A DNA stretch of 53,002 nucleotides from Guillardia theta CCMP2712 (GCF_000315625.1 NW_005434617.1:41995-94996), one strand, 5' to 3'; counted from the first letter of the stretch, positions 35,735-47,929 are shown. Notes: a model not told the origin generated them from the sequence alone. Numbers and translations: made by a program.

Positions 35735-35910
35735 TCCCTCCTCCTTACCCTTGTCCTGGCGGCAGGGCGGGCGGAGGCTTGGACGAGTGGCAGCCTCGTG
35801 GACCGTGGAGTGATGAATCCAGCTTCCGAGCTTGGAGCGTTGAAGGGCTTGGGCTCGGCGTAGAGCAGGGGTCTGATTGACCACGGGGCGGATCAGCTTT
35901 GACGTGCCTC

Positions 35911-35969
<59 letters not shown>

Positions 35970-36370
35970 TTGGGAGAGAGAAAGAGAGTGGGGGAGGGGG
36001 GAGAAGAGTTATTTTGCTTTAGGAATAAATGAATTGGTTTGACAATTCACAAGAGAAAGAGCTGGCAGGATGGACTTCTTTATCACTTCTATTTCTCGCG
36101 AGAATCCGTATTCTACATCGAAACGAAGCCAAGACTACTTATCTTTGCTTTTGTACCGTAGGTGTTGTACGGAACGGGATAAATAAACGTCTCTGTGTCA
36201 TGAGAAGCGATACTGTAACCCCACAAGACATCTCAGAGTCATCCCTTCGGCCAGTGGCCGAAGCAGAAAAATGGTCAACTGGGCTATTCAGCTTCACTTC
36301 GCATCCTGGTTTGGATTTCTTTTGACCTCAATTAAAGTGGTTGACTTGTCGATCTCGTCACTGTGCAGGA
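35735..36370. other. Intergenic with (GT)n array
   Basis: A (GT)n run of about 55 bp at 35913-35968, then purine-rich sequence and AT-rich unique DNA. No exon supported. Confidence 0.6.
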
Positions 36371-36800
36371 GGTTGTCTGGAATCTGCCGCTGACCGTCAA
36401 CCGGGCATCCGGCGGCGCGGCGCCGGGGGCCCGCGGCCCGCGGCCTCATATCGCGGCTCCGAATCCCGGAGCCGCCGCTCCGAGTCGGAGGCGGAGATGC
36501 ACGGTTCTAGGCTCGCCGAGCCGCCCGACTCCAGTGAAGGCTGCGGCACGCCGCCGCATCCGAGTTCGGTACTACAGTCACTCGCCGCGGACTCCGGGGC
36601 GGCGGCCCGCCCGGCCAGCCTGCAGTGACTCCCGCCGGGTCACACTGTCAGTGGCCCAGCCTCCATGACTCAGCCGCTCGGCGCGGCCTTGAACTCAGTG
36701 CTCCGCTCTCTCATCAGTGTGGCATATTGCTCCGGGCGCGGCGCTCACCGGGGCTCCGCTCTCAAATACTGTTCTGAGTGGGGACGAGGGCACATGCGGA
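36371..36800. repeat. GC-rich island
   Basis: GGCGGCGCGGCGCCGGG, GCCGCCGCTCCGAGTCGG and similar words; another member of the dispersed GC-island class. It lies directly upstream of the NUMOD3-like gene and may serve as its promoter. Confidence 0.55.
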
Positions 36801-36805
36801 TTGTC

Positions 36806-38193
36806 ATGGCGGGGCCGGGAAGGGTTTGCATCATGCTATATGTTGGACTGCTGCCTCCCGTCAAACCCCCAAACCCATTGTCTCTGTCCTCTCTGTCCTC
36901 GTCATCCTCTCTGTCCTCTCTGTCCTCGTCATCCTCTCCGTCCTCTCTCTCCTCGCTATCCCCTTTCTCCTACCTTTCGCCTCGCCCCCTTCTCTCGCCT
37001 GTCTCACCGCTCGCGTCTCTCTCGACATCCCCGTTCTCCACCCTCCGCTCTCGACGATCTCCCATCACCTCTCTTGTTCCTCTCCTTCCAACTTCTAACG
37101 TCAGACGTTCCTTGTCCTCGCTACCACTGAGGCTCAAGAACGAGAAGCGACGACCCCCGGCCGAAGACCGCTTCCTCCTCCCTCACTCTCGCTTCGAGGG
37201 CCGTTTCTTTCCTACCACTGAGTTCGCCACCTTTGAGGCTGAGATGGAGGCCCTGGACCAACTCGATGAAATGGAGCGAGCAAAGGCCTCTTCACTGCCC
37301 CCAATCCGCTTCGACGAGAAAGGGGATGTATCCTTTGGGATCCATTGGCGGGAGCAGACTGAGTGGAGCCGACGGTCTGTAGCGGCCAAGGAGCGATGGA
37401 AGGACCCAATGTGAGCGATCCTTCACAAGGAGAGTCGCCGCTGACGTTGCAGCAGCGAGAAGTCGGATGCTCTCAAGAAGCGGATGGAGTCGAAGAGACA
37501 GGCGCAAGGGAAGAAGAAGAAAGCGACGAGAAAGCAGGACAAGGATTCAGCGGTCGCGACGCAAGGCAAGGAGGAAGGAGATCAAGACCCAAGGACGGAA
37601 GGGAAGAAGCGCAAGTCAGACAAGCTTCGTCAGCTTCACCAGGATCAAGGCACATGGTGGCGATTTTTCCTTGTCGTTTCCTCCCTGACTGTGGCAGTCA
37701 GGCTGACTGAAAGGCTCCTCTCCGACTCTGAAGTGCGGAAGGGAAGTCTGGAATGGCGTCTGGCGAAGCGAGAGCGGTGAGAGGCAAGCATGCTCAGTCT
37801 ACGTTGTTGACCGTTGGCAGTTACCGACAAGCGGCACTGGCTCGACTACAAAAGTCTGTACCACTACCTGGGATGATGAATGTTTGTCCTAACATCACCC
37901 AAACAGGAGCAAGTCGAGTGATGAAGCAGAAGGGACAGAGCTGGATGTAAGAGAAGAAGAATACGGACACCCTCCTGATGCTTGTACAGCAGGAGCAAAA
38001 AGAAGCCATGTTGCGAGCCAGGAAGCGAGAATACATGCGGAGGTAATTACCTTACCTTGTTCGCAAGACACCAGGCTGACAAGACGGAATGCTTGCAAGG
38101 TACCGTGAGAAGAAAAGATTGCAAAGAGACGGTGAAAGTGTGGGGGAGATTGACCCTAGGGATGGAGAGGGGCAAGGGAAAGAAACAGAATGA
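36806..38193 (+). CDS. Basic protein with NUMOD3-like motif
   Basis: The first exon (36806-37410; alternative start ATG 36833) has a hydrophobic N-terminus (VCIMLYVGLLPPV), a long Ser/Leu/Pro-rich stretch, then FDEKGDVSFGIHWREQTEWS and RRSVAAKERWKDP. The next exon (from 37453, phase 2) continues ISEKSDALKKRMESKRQ. The RWKDP...EKSDALKKR pattern resembles the NUMOD3 DNA-binding module found in homing nucleases and in some plastid proteins. Later short exons are Lys/Arg/Gln-rich (LEWRLAKRER, YRQAALARLQKS, KEAMLRARKREYMRR), ending RDGEGQGKETE. An organelle-targeted DNA- or RNA-binding role is possible but inferred. Some middle joins are not resolved. Confidence 0.5.
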
Positions 38194-38462
38194 AAAAGAT
38201 TTCAACTCAAGCTTGACCAGGGTATCTGCTGTCTTACTCGTTAACATCGCATTGAACTCTCAGTATCGGCTCCCATTGCCGCGGCTGCGGCTGGACTTGA
38301 AGAATGTTGACTGCCATTACCTGACGCTCGTTAGCGCAGAGCAGAGGGTAACAGGGGAGGACAGTGGTCAGACGAATTGGGCAAAGGGTGGAGGAGAGGG
38401 GCAGAGCTTAGAGGAGCGGGGCAGAGAGTAGTAGAGGAGGAGCAGGGTTCAAGGATCAGGCT

Positions 38463-39213
38463 TCAGAGGGAGGAGCTCACTTCGACGAGGAAGGAGACGG
38501 ATTCCTCCCCAAGGATGTTGACCTCCGAAGTCTTCGTCTTGGAGCACTGCCGTACAGTCACAACAAGATCATGGAAGAGCAAGGCCCACCAGCTCCACTT
38601 CCACTCCCTCAGCCGCGAGCTGCATCCTGACATGCATGGGATGAGTCTTGCGGGAGGAGCAGAAACTAAAGGGGACCTCCTAGCCGCAGCAGCCGCTTCA
38701 TCCAGTTGGACGAGCGCGAAGCGGGAGGGAGCTTCTCTCTGAATCCCTCCCTTAGAGATGGACTTGAGCATCCTTTTCTGGTTGCTGTCGACGATCTTGA
38801 ACGTCCTTGTCTGCCCCGGCGCGATCATCTGGAGAATCGGTAAGGGCCGAACTTGCCGCCGCCACCGCACCTCCTCTCGCCCCACTACCATGCCATACAG
38901 TTCTCTCATGCCCTGCCACTCGTTGATCAGATGCCCATTGCAAGGGAAGGCTCGTTACCATGGTTATGACTGGGCTCCTTCGGCGCAATGAGGGGGAGGA
39001 TCGGGAGGAGAGGAGAGGAGACTTGACGAAAGGAGGGAGAGAGAAAAGAAGAGGGAGGGGCTTCACGTTGCATGAGGGGGAAGAGAAGGAGGAGAAGGAG
39101 GAGAAGGAGGAGAAGGAGGAGAAGGAGGAGAAAGAGGAGGAGGAGGAGAAGCCGTATACTGCGACGGCTCGAGCGAGCAACAGTAGCCATGGCACGATCG
39201 GATCCCGCACCAT
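38463..39213 (-). CDS. Weak candidate secreted protein
   Basis: An ATG at 39213 gives a signal-peptide-like start (IVPWLLLLARAVAVYGF). Downstream minus-strand segments look exonic: HLINEWQGMRELYGM, then after an acceptor TTCTCCAG, MIAPGQTRTFKIVDSNQKRM and LKSISKGGIQREAPSRFALV. Low-complexity GAGAAGGAG repeats interrupt the frame at 39080-39150. The splice structure and the 3' end are unresolved. No family recognised. Confidence 0.35.
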
Positions 39214-39330
39214 GGTCTGTATATCAAGTTGGGTCCGCCTCAGGGAGAGCTTTTAACTAATAAAATAAAGACTGATTCTGCTCTCCTCCCTTCTCATTAT
39301 TCCCTCCACTCCCGGCTTCCGAACTCTGCT

Positions 39331-39473
39331 CTGCCCTGCCCTGCCCTGCCCTGCCCTGCCCTGCCCTGCCCTGCCCTGCCCTGCCCTGCCCTGCCTTGCC
39401 CTGCCTTGCCCTGCCTTGCCCTGCCCTGCCCTGCCCTGCCCTGCCCTGCCGCCCTGCCCTGCCCTGCCCTGCT
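39331..39473. repeat. (CCCTG)n pentanucleotide satellite
   Basis: About 140 bp of CCCTG units with a few CCTTG variants, beyond the 3' end of the calpain-like gene. It is a third pentamer array, one transition and phase away from GCAGG/GCAGA on the other strand. Confidence 0.95.
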
Positions 39474-39648
39474 CCGAGGCTCTGCTCTCAACGGCGTTCC
39501 GACCGTCTGGACAGTGATGTACTGAGGCGGCCCGTGACTTGCATCGGACCGTCCGACCGACGTCGATACCCAGGCTGTGATAGGAGGGAGTGGAGGGTTG
39601 ACCTTATAGTTTAAGCACTTTGATAACTTGAGCTCAGTAAGGGACTCG

Positions 39649-42600
39649 CTAGTCCAACAGCTTCAGGATCGCCTTGAGCTGCCAGACCTCAGCAGCCTGC
39701 GAGGAATCAGCGAGCACAACGACACGAGCAAGAGGAGGAGCAAGGGGAAGAGCAAGAGGAGGAGCAATGCTTACCTGCAGCTTCCTCACGATCTGCTCGC
39801 AGAGGTCGCGCCTGTCTCCCTCCTGACCAGCTTCCTGTCGCCTCTGCCCCGTCGCCTCCCCCGTCGCCTCCCTGCTCTTCGCTATGATCTCTTCACCCTC
39901 ACTCGGTACCGGGTCCTTCACCTCCTTCTGCTTTGCTGCCTCATTGTACCTGACCTCCAGCTCGTCCGCCTCCTTCCTCTTCTCCTCGTGGGCAGTGGCA
40001 GGTGGGCGCATAGCTCGTGGCTGCTGCTTGTCCCAGCTGGGGTCGTCCTGGAGGAGCTCGACGGCCTCGGGCACCAGCGGCTCATCCATGTCAGTGTCTC
40101 GTGGGTCACTGGCGGCGTCCCAGTAGTTGACGCCTCCTCGGAGGAGGATGGGCTTGTTGTGCCAGACAGAGAGGAAGAGCTTGCCGAGGTGGCCGGGGGA
40201 TGAGAAGGCGACGAGGAGGTAGGGGGAGTCGATGGGCTCGAGGGTGACGGCGAAGTTGAGGCTGCACTCGCGGTCGAGCTTGAACTGGATGGGCGGGGGG
40301 TTGAGCATGTCAGAGCGGGAGAGGTCGATCCCCTTGTCCTCGATCGTCTTGCGCTTCAACAGCACGAAGCCGATCGGGTTCGCGGCATCCGCGTCCTGCA
40401 GTGGCTGGGGCTGGGCGAGGGAGATGAAGCAGAGGGTGCGAGGCTCCGACACGTGAAGCTCGAACTGCGGGTTCAGCAGCCACTCGCCGCGCGTGTCGTC
40501 AGGCTGGAAGGGAGGACCTTTAGCTCCTCCTCTCGTCCAGTACGCCTTGGATCGCGTGATGGTCCACGAGGAGGGGAAGAGGCGGTTGACGAGCAGGCAG
40601 CCTGACTGGAAGGTGAGGTACATCTCTCCCTTCTCCAGCGTCCCGTCTTCCCCGTCCGCCTTCATCCAAAACTTGTTGGGGTCGTCGTGGGGGCATTCAG
40701 CAGCTAGAGCTCGATACTTGCTCCAGTTGCTGCTGCTGTTGCCCCAGTCCCCGCTGTACTGCGAGTCACCTTGCCAGGGGTTCCACAGCTGCACCATCCT
40801 CCCTCCCTCCAGCTCCTTCAGCGCTAGGATGGGATACACTCGCCCCTTGTGCAGCGACACACAAGCAGCCGTGCTGGCTCCTCCGCCGAAGTAGAAGCCG
40901 AGCATGCAGCCGCTCTTGAGCCAGTCCACCATCTGCCGCCACAGCGACCCGTTGACCACTCGCGTGAACACGTCGGGAGCTCGAGACTCGTCGAGGAGGA
41001 GGACCTGCGGAGCCCCTGCGCCCCCGTCAGACGAGCGACTCGCCAACTTCCTCACCTGCTGTCAGGTCCTTGAGCGCGTGCTGGATCCTCCCCTGCGACA
41101 GCCGCTCGTAACAGCCGAAGGCCTTGGCGTAGGCCTTCTCAAGCAGCGGAAGCCACATGATCCGCTGCGACCGCATGTCCTCCTGCCCGAACGAGCCTTG
41201 TGCGTCCACTCCCGCAGAGAAGAGGAGAGCCCTCGAGTCTTTTTTTGCGGGGAGGCTGCGCCAGCAGGTCAGGAGCAGGAGCGGAGGGAAGGAGCAGCAA
41301 AGGCTACCGGTCATCGATGATCACTTTCTTCCACTTGCCCTTCTTGAAGACGCGGATCACAAAGACCCCGCACTCCGTGTTCCACTCCACGAAGAGCGAC
41401 TGCAGCTGCTCGAGCTTCGTCGCTACCTGCCGGTCACCCTCGTCAGCCCCCCCCCTCCCTCGTCAACGACCGAGACCGCAGAAGCTGCTGCCAGAAACCA
41501 AGAGTTGGCGATGCTGCCCTGCTTGATGACAGAGCTCTTGCCTCCCTCGGGAAAGAGGATGGGAGGACTGGTGGGGGGCAACCTGCGAGCGGAAAGTGAG
41601 GGAAGGAGAGTCAGGAATTCGAGCGAGGATCACCCGCAGTTCAAGTGCTCGCGCAAGTCTGGCTGGCCGTGCCAGCAGGGGCGGAGGAAGGAAACTTCCT
41701 CCACCTTCCACCTCTCCGAGTCCGACGAGCGATTGAGCATCTTGCTGCCGACAGGGAAGTCCGGGTCCTCGTACTTGCACTGCAACTTCTGACAGCACGC
41801 GATGATCTGCTTCGCGCTCCTCCTCTCCTTCCCTGGCCCCTTCTGCTGGCTCCCACCCGACGGGTTTTCTTGGAAGATCTTCTCTTCGAGGTCAGCCGCC
41901 TCGAACTCGTAGTCCGACTCCTCGTCCGACTCCTGCTCGTCCTGCACGCCTCCCTTGGGTTGGATCAGGTTGTCTCCCCCTCGCGGCTCCAGCTGCACCG
42001 GCTTGTTGGCTGTCACGGTCAGCCAGAACTTGAGCTCCCCGACGACTTGGCTGGGGTCGAACACCATGGGGATGATGACAAACTCGTCGCGCTCCTTGCC
42101 AGGGTCGAGGATCTTCGGTGCAGATATGACAACGTCGCGACTCCTCTTGAAGGGCTTCGACATCAGCTCCACGTCTGCTCGCTTCAGCTGAGAGCCAAGC
42201 TTCTTCCCCTCAAGTACTCTCTTCCGCACCACCGCCACCCCGATGGCAACATTGTACTCAGCAGGCTCCTTGAACGGCTTTCGGAAGGAGGGGGTAGATG
42301 CCCCTCGCTCGTAGTCGGGGTTGAACCTCGAGTCCTGTTGCGTCACCGAGATGAACACCTGCGTCTTCTCTCCCGTCGCCAACTTTAGCATCACCTGCGG
42401 GTTCTGCCACCAGTTGGGGTTTCCCATCTTCGGCAGGCCCCCGCAAAGGCGCGCCGTCTTCCGCCATGCTCCCTGCACCACCAGCGGCTCGGGCTGTGGG
42501 TGTGTGGAGCGTGGCACATACCAGGAGGGAGGGAAGAGCTGGCAGATGTGGAGGACATGGAAGTATCTTGTCCAGTCTTCAAAAGTCATCCAGAAGCTGC

Positions 42601-44026
42601 CGCCCATGGATGCCTTATCATAGTCCAGCGCCTTAGCTATCTCCGGATTTGCCACCCACTCCGGCCCGTCGTTGGACCACATGCCGCTCCAGGGGCTCGA
42701 GTTCGTCTGCACGTTGGGCTTCAGCTTCATGAACCGCATGCCCACCGCAGGCTCCTTCACGTCCAAGATCGAGTACACGCAGTGACTCTTGAAGTCACCG
42801 TCGAAGTCCGTAGTTCTCCCCTCCCTCTCCACTTCCTGCCAACACCCCAGCAGACCTTGCTTGCACCAGAGCAGCAGCTGCTGCCACAGGTACCCATTCA
42901 TGATCTGGTCCTGCACATTCTCCTCTCGCAAGTTGATGGCCTGTGCGGCTCCTCCTGTCAGGTCCCTCAGCGCATAGGTCACGCTCCCCGTCACCAGCGC
43001 TTCGTAGCACCCGTGCATCTTCGCGTACGCTTTCTCCAGCAGCATCGGCCAGATCTGCTGAGGATCGCTACTCCGAGTGTACAGCGGGACGTTCACTTGG
43101 TCGCAAGGGATCCTGTCGTCGATGACAACATTGTGCCACTGCCCGTACTTGTAGTAGCGGACGGTGTAGATACCGTACGCCCTCCCGTTCTCGGTGGAGG
43201 GGATCAGAACTTCCAGCAGATCGCGTCGTCCCACGAGGCACCCAAGGGCCCCAACAAACCAGCCGTTCCCTAACGACCCCTCCACCAGGGGCGCTGCCTC
43301 CCCAAACACCACCGCTCCTCCGCTGCTTACGATCTGGTGGGGCCGGATCCACTTGACGGCATCATGGGGGATGTGATGCCTGGAGGGCTTGCGAGGGTCC
43401 ATGAAGAGCGAAGAGGCAGCGGCAGGGAAGTCCGGGTCGACGAACTTGCCGCCCTCATCGCGGTTCGCCGGGTCCGCTAGCAGCTCTTCCTCCCTCGAGC
43501 CTGAAGTGAAAGGGATCAGCATCTCCCGCTTCGCAGACTTCTCCCCCTTCATCGTCATGTGCTGCTGCTCCTTTCCCTTGAGAGCCGAGGGATCGGAGCT
43601 ACCCGTGAAGGCCTTCGCCTGCGGGAGACGCTTGATCTCTCCTGGCCCTTTCGACTCAGTCGCCACCTCCACCTCGCCTGGCTGCTGCTTTCCCCACGAT
43701 CTCGTCAGCTTCCGAGGCACAGGGTTTCCTCTCGTGGTGCTCTGCGGAAGCCGAGAGCCTTGCTGGGCATGCAGCTGCTCGAGCTTGGAGGCCTTCTGTC
43801 TGACAGCCTCCTGCACGCCTCCTGCACCGCTCCACTGTCGGACGCCATCGCCTGCTTGACTTCGAGGGGCTCGGCTCGCAGCGTTGGAGGAGGCAGCGGG
43901 TTCAGGAGCGAAGGAGACAGCAGGTCTGCCATGAGAGGAAGAGGAGGATCTGCCTGCCCTCGCCATCGCCTGGCGATCCTTCATCGCCAGGTACTCCTCC
44001 AGCTCCTCGTCCTCCATCCCCGCCAT
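39649..44026 (-). CDS. Tandem calpain-like protein, both catalytic Cys replaced
   Basis: The first exon (44026-about 41635) has a disordered N-terminus, then calpain domain 1: [39 protein letters not shown] (Gly where the catalytic Cys of GDCW sits), [37 protein letters not shown] (His kept) and [13 protein letters not shown] beta-sandwich domain follows ([17 protein letters not shown]). A second calpain module starts at [14 protein letters not shown] and is split over short exons: [15 protein letters not shown] (Ser for Cys), [37 protein letters not shown] (His replaced) and [16 protein letters not shown]. The last exon [15 protein letters not shown] follows a GTAAGC intron. Probably a non-proteolytic scaffold or regulator. 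Confidence 0.85.
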
Positions 44027-44099
44027 TTCCCTGGAGAGTGAAAGTTTTACTCAACCCCCAACCTAAAAGACAGCAAGTTATGAATACAAGTACTAATAG

Positions 44100-44640
44100 A
44101 CCTTCAGGGTATGAGCGTCGGCCCGGCGGCCGGGCCCGCCACTGAGCTGCCCTGAGGGACTCACCCAGCCAGGCCGCCGTGTTGAGAGACTGAGGCTCAG
44201 TCCGAGTGACCCGACGGGGTTGGGGGGCCGGGCACTGGTCAGAGCGCAGCCGGCGGGCCGGTCCGGGCCGGCCGGCACTCACTGCCGCCGGGCCGCCGGG
44301 CCGGGCAGACCGTACGGTCGCCGTGAAGGCTGTGACTCAAAAGTTTGGAACTTTGGAAGTTTGAAAGTTTCTTCTCGCCATCCGAATGTTTGAGCGTAAA
44401 GTTTGTTTCACCGGGCGTCACAAACTGACCACCCCCACCCCTCCTGCCATGGACCCCTACCAGTAATACCGTGAAAGAAGCAGCGAACACTACCCCACCC
44501 CACTCAAATAGCGTTCTATACCCAGAGTTTTCTAGGTACCTGACCACCCCAACGACAATATACCCCTGGGTGAACTACCCCACCCGATCTAGGAAATTGA
44601 ACCCGTCTTTCAGCCTGCTGCTCCACCCACCCCACCGCCC
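44100..44640. repeat. GC island, AAGTTTG block and ACCCC tract
   Basis: 44100-44330 is GC-rich (CGGCCGGGCC, GGGCCGGCCGGC). 44338-44405 repeats AAGTTTGGAA, TTTGGAAGTTTG and AAAGTTTG. 44430-44620 is C-rich (CCACCCCACC, CTACCCCACC). The three parts have the same character as the 11.8-13.0 kb region. It is bounded by the divergent calpain-like and ClpS-like genes. Confidence 0.6.
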
Positions 44641-44661
44641 CTTATCGCATCTTCGCTTGCC

Positions 44662-45740
44662 ATGCCCCGCCTCCTCTGCGGTCTCCTCCTCGTCGTCGCC
44701 GCCGCCGCCTTCGCTCCCCCCCTGGTACTGTTCTGACTAGCCCCTCCTTCTCTTCATCATCCTTCCCGCATCCCTTGCTCCTGCCTTCATCATCTATTTG
44801 CTTGCCGCGCAAGACTTCAACCAACTTGATGACGGCCCCCAATCTTGTACTTACTTTGTTCGTTTCCTATAATTCGATATGGTTGTCGTGTTCAGGCGCC
44901 TCCATCATGCCCGAAGGTTAGTATCCTCTTCTCCCCTTCTTCTCCTTGCTTGTCTGTCGTGTCTCGCCATCTTTGACGCTGTTTTATCGCAGGTGTCTGG
45001 TGTGTCGAGAATTGGAATGCAATTGGCTTCTCCCCAAATCGCCAAGCCCAAGGTAAGCAAGAGGATGATTGCAGGAGGGCAGAAGGATGATGATGACTAG
45101 AAGCAAGAGGTGGAGTAGTGGTTTCTGATAGCTGCATCTCAGGTAGATATCGGCCATCAGCTCGGAACCACTCAGCCTGAGGCTGGAAAGCCAAGTAAAG
45201 CGCTACTGGTTGCTGTAGTTCGCTCACATGAATCTGTCAGAGGTCGCGAAACCTAAGGCAGCGCCCAAGCGAAAGACTCAGGACGACGAATGCCCCATGT
45301 ACAAGGTACGCCAGGAGGACAAGTGGGGTGTGGGATTTGGGAGAGCGGGTGAGACGTAGGCAGGAGCATCTTTGAACTTGAGGCAGGTGATCCTCCTCGG
45401 AGACAACGAGTACGAACAGTCGCACGTGGTGACACAGATTACCAAGGTGATGCCGCGACCTGCAGGACAGCCCATGTCCCCGCGGGCTTCCCTCTCCCAT
45501 CCAACTCAACATGTTTACAGCTCATCCCCTCAATCAGCAAGGAAGAAGGCATCCGCATCTTCGTCGAGGCACAGGTAAGGAGCAGCAGGAGCTGCATGGG
45601 AGCTGCATGTTCTGACGTTAAGTCTCGTCTAGATGACAGGCTCCTCCGTCATCATCGTCTGCACAGAAGAGCACGCAGAGCACTACGTGCAGCAACTTAA
45701 AAGGCAACAGATTTACGCGAAGATGGAGAAGGATGAGTGA
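44662..45740 (+). CDS. clpS: Plastid-targeted ClpS-like adaptor
   Basis: Seven phase-0 exons (44662-44724, 44896-44916, 44993-45052, 45219-45305, 45387-45446, 45521-45574, 45633-45740) give 150 residues. The N-terminus is a signal peptide (LLCGLLLVVAAAAFAPP) whose AAA-FAP site matches the ASAFAP motif of red-lineage plastid proteins. The mature part follows ClpS: CPMYKVILLGDNEYEQSHVV, TQITKVIPSISKEEGIRIFV, EAQMTGSSVIIVCTEEHAEH and YVQQLKRQQIYAKME. ClpS delivers N-degron substrates to ClpC/ClpP. The pocket Asn of the NDDYT loop is Gly here and the LAVH His is Gln, so classical N-degron recognition may be changed. Confidence 0.85.
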
Positions 45741-45900
45741 TTGTTTGTATGGTAGTAAACGAAATCAAACTGAGAGGCTCCAACCTCTTCAGCTGCTGAT
45801 CGAGACCGATGCCTGCGCCAACTGCTTGTCGTGGGCCTCCTCGCTCGCCGAGTGGACGTACCTGCAGTAGGTCAGACCAGAGTCATGCAAGGGCGAGGAG

Positions 45901-47926
45901 TCAGAAACACCAGAGGGAAATGGCCTTGGCGAGCTCAGGGCGGTCGATGACTCCATCGCCGATGACATCCGCATGATCGAGGACCCACTGGACCTCCTCC
46001 TCCCTGCACCACCGTCAGCGGACACAGTGAGTGGTGATGGTGACATGGCAGCTCTACCTGGGCATGATGTTGTCGTTGAGCTCCATGAGAAGAGACGCGA
46101 GCTGCTGGCGATCCAACGCGCCATCTCTGAGAGACATGATGAGAGGAGAAGCATGTTCACTCGCGCTCACCCATCCTTGTCGTGTCGGTTAAACACTTCA
46201 TCGATCGTGTCCTTGCTCTGGCAAAAAGTTACTTCAGACGACAGCTGAGATTACCAGCTACCGCAATGTAGGACATCCAGGCCTCTGCCGCAGGAGCGAA
46301 GAATTCTGGGCTAGGAAGACATTATGATGAGCAAGCATACAGAAGGAGACGAGCAATGGGGGAAGAGACGGGCATTACTGGAGTGAGAGGAGAGTATAAT
46401 CCTGTTTCTTGCTTGCTGCAGCCATGGACATAACCCACTTCACCTGAGCACATGGACAGTCAGCTAGGGAAGAAGGAACGGAGAGGAACGAAGAATACCT
46501 CAGCATCGGTCACAGGGTGTCCCTGGGCGATGGACTGCAGCCAAGTGCGCAACTCCTCGAAAGTGAGCGAGCCTGTTTGCATCGATGAATATTGAAGGCA
46601 TTGACAACACTGAAGGAACTTTGACCTGTTCCACTCTTGTTCCATTTCAACAGGATGTCCTTGACAAACTGGTTCCAAACGTCTTCAGTCACATGCAGGG
46701 AGGGAGAAAATCAAGTACCTGTTTCTGTTCGTGCTTGCGATCGATGAGCTCCCTCTTCTTGGCCTGAGAGCAGTAATTTAAGAAGCCAGCATTGAGCAGC
46801 CAGAGGCCGACAGACTCTCACCGAGTGCTTCTTGACCAGAGGGTTGGTCTCATGCAGACCAAGGCTGGCAAACATGTGGTTGACATCTCGATGATTAGCC
46901 TGCAATCAACCCGATGAGGGGCGAACCGCAGAGAAGCAAGCATTGACCTCGTCAGCTCGAATCACGAGGAACAGGTCCCGCATGGTGGCGTCTGGCTTCA
47001 TGTGCCAGTAATCGATGGCGATCTGAGGAGCTCGCTGCAGACAAGCGAGTCATGCCAACACGAATCCTGGGATCTGCACTCACGGCGTTTCGGAAGGAGG
47101 CGAGCCGACCATCGTCGATCGCATTGAGGATGTCAGTGTAGGTCTTGACAGCCTCTTCCTCCAGGTAGCCTACGAATCGATGGCAGATCTTCGGGTACAC
47201 CATGTAGGTCAAGAAGAAGAGGTTCATGAAGATGCCCTGAGTGCCGATGACCGCGAGCCTGAAGATAGGGCCAGGCTTCTTGATGGTGACGAACGTGAGG
47301 AGATGCATCCTCTCGTTCTCAGCCTCCTCGAGGAGCGTGTGGATCCATCCATGATCGCGGTTCATGGTGCGCAGGGAGCGCAAATGCCTGAGCATGCCCC
47401 CAACCATGCCAGGCACACCAGCGACGGTCTCAAGGAAGATAGCACGGTTGATGACTTTGCTCTCTGTGATGTTCCCGATCTTGTAGCCGGAGAGGGTGTC
47501 AAACGTCCACCTTGCAGCCTGGACGGCAGAGAGTGCCAGTGAGTCTGCGCGATCATGAGGGTCGACGTGGGTCTTCTTCACGCCATAGACTTCTTCTTCA
47601 GTCCAGACCTGCGACGCCATGTCATGCGCGCAGGGGGAAAGAGCTCAGCGCCAGCACCGAGTGCTGGAAGGGATTGTCCCAGACGTCGTCTTCCACTCCC
47701 TTCTTCACTTTCTGCACTCCGAGCGAATGGCGATTGGGCGATGTTTTGAAGTGCACCTGTCGCGTGCGTCATCGCCATCTTGGTCAAGCATGCGCGCAAC
47801 AACCATGTCATGGATGATCTCTGGGTTTGGCGGCAGCGGGTTTGGACCATGAATCCATCGTCCCGCAGAAAATTGTTTGCCCGAGCGAACAAATACCGGA
47901 GAGAGCTTCCGAAGGCTGTAAAGCAT
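45901..47926 (-). CDS. AOX: Mitochondrial alternative oxidase fused to C-terminal EF-hands
   Basis: Non-proton-pumping ubiquinol oxidase. Exons 47926-47804, 47756-47658, 47608-47084, 47022-46948, 46899-46822, 46763-46719, 46668-46626 and 46572-46499 are all phase-consistent. The N-terminus is mitochondrial-like ([20 protein letters not shown]). Di-iron motifs: [38 protein letters not shown] and [12 protein letters not shown]. Where AOX normally ends, the frame continues: [20 protein letters not shown], then EF-hand 1 [20 protein letters not shown]. Later exons give EF-hand 2 [20 protein letters not shown] (canonical loop) and EF-hand 3-like [17 protein letters not shown], stopping at 45901. 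Joins between 46499 and about 46230 are not fully fixed. Calcium control of AOX is inferred. Confidence 0.85.
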
Positions 47927-47929
47927 GAT

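Noticed and set aside
46952-47620. AOX starting at the Met just before VWTEEEVYG
   Set aside because: Two upstream exons join in phase and supply a mitochondrial presequence, and the region before VWTEEE is better read as an intron end.
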